Assembly (NCBI RefSeq): GCF_009379765.1
Contig: NZ_WHTD01000091.1
Span: forward strand, 1 to 32,573
DNA: 32,573 nt
Source: Actinophytocola sp.
Lineage (GTDB): Bacteria; Actinomycetota; Actinomycetes; Mycobacteriales; Pseudonocardiaceae
Direction of reading: 5' to 3'
In this document: positions 32,232-32,573 of the stretch, one piece after another
Layout of the letters: each line of letters opens with the position of its first letter
Position numbering within the stretch: the stretch's first letter is position 1
Notes under the pieces: model-generated
Seen by the model: only the letters and a program-made list of their open reading frames with translations
Databases searched by the model: none
Told to the model about the DNA's origin: nothing
Made by a program: the position numbers and the translations under genes

Positions 32232-32573
32232 TAGGACCGGAGCATCTCCGCCACGAGGAACGCCAGCTCCAGGCTCTGCTGGGTGTTGAGCCGCGGGTCG
32301 CAGGCGGTCTCGTAACGGCCGGACAGGTCGGCGTCGGAGATCTCCTGGGCGCCGCCGAGGCACTCGGTGACGTCCTCGCCGGTGAGCTCCACGTGGATGC
32401 CGCCCGGGTGGGTGCCCAGGTGGCGGTGCACCTCGAAGAAGCCCTGCACCTCGTCGACGATCCGGTCGAAGTGGCGGGTCTTGTAGCCCGTCGACGACTC
32501 GTGCGTGTTGCCGTGCATCGGGTCGCACTGCCAGATGACCTGGTGGCCCGAGGCGGTGACCTTCTCGACGATC
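32231..32573 (-). CDS. aroG: Class II DAHP synthase, C-terminal part (gene runs off the window)
   Basis: Only the last ~113 residues are inside the window; the start lies beyond 32573. The visible part, with IWQCDPMHGNTHES and HFDRIVDEVQGFFEVHR, then GGIHVELTGEDVTECLGG and YETACDPRLNTQQSLELAF, is the conserved end of class II 3-deoxy-D-arabino-heptulosonate-7-phosphate synthase. This enzyme condenses phosphoenolpyruvate with erythrose 4-phosphate, the first step of the shikimate pathway. Residues in DPMHGN and in ELTGEDV bind substrate and metal in the family. Position after the kinase gene matches aroG (Rv2178c). Confidence 0.95.
   Translation of the reverse strand, partial: IVEKVTASGHQVIWQCDPMHGNTHESSTGYKTRHFDRIVDEVQGFFEVHRHLGTHPGGIHVELTGEDVTECLGGAQEISDADLSGRYETACDPRLNTQQSLELAFLVAEMLRS

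Overview
The window is very GC-rich (about 70% by eye, with strong G/C preference at third codon positions). Its gene content is that of a mycolic-acid-branch or Pseudonocardiales-type actinomycete. recA-recX with an upstream DUF3046 gene, and the run GNAT / lppM / metF-like / idsA2-like / Rv2175c-like / pknL-like / aroG, both match gene order known from Mycobacterium tuberculosis. The carotenoid genes, the Hsp70-like membrane proteins and the mosaic repeats fit a Pseudonocardiaceae-like relative better than a mycobacterium. That placement is inference.

Layout. 1-381: no gene; short degenerate repeats and a recX terminator-like hairpin. 382-3525: recX, recA (interrupted by a 367-residue intein at the M. 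leprae-type site) and a DUF3046 gene, all on the minus strand, with a LexA box and a PafBC-type promoter before recA. 3561-9760: a small membrane-protein ORF, a VOC protein, and three tandem Hsp70-like ATPases with a membrane anchor and an outside domain. 9955-14667: the very large helicase Lhr. 14711-16990: a DHFR-like reductase, a MerR-like HTH protein, a ClpC-N-domain protein with a one-base frameshift, and a 61-residue ORF. 16992-19082: a two-domain VOC protein and a two-gene operon (mycothiol-dependent isomerase family + SAV_6107-type HEPN). 19144-23761: YbaK-like, GNAT, DUF885 peptidase-like, LppM and MetF-like genes. 23859-29361: prenyl diphosphate synthase, a repeat mosaic, phytoene desaturase, an unusual lipoprotein and phytoene synthase. 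29419-32573: Rv2175c-like DNA-binding protein, divergent PASTA Ser/Thr kinase, and the 3' part of the class II DAHP synthase gene.

How the genes work together. The main new observation is a likely DNA-damage regulon spread across the window. Motifs resembling the LexA-independent PafBC (RecA-NDp) promoter, TTGTCRGTG-N8-TANNNT, lie before recA, lhr, the two-domain VOC gene and the HEPN operon. The HEPN operon also has a perfect 16-bp LexA palindrome just downstream of the -10 element, so it looks doubly controlled and may be an undescribed damage-response module. The carotenoid genes could make lycopene-type products from GGPP; no cyclase is in the window. They occupy the place that mptA holds in M. 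tuberculosis and are bordered on both sides by short repeats that begin exactly at stop codons.

Limits: all calls come from reading the sequence and recalled family features. No database or structure search was run.
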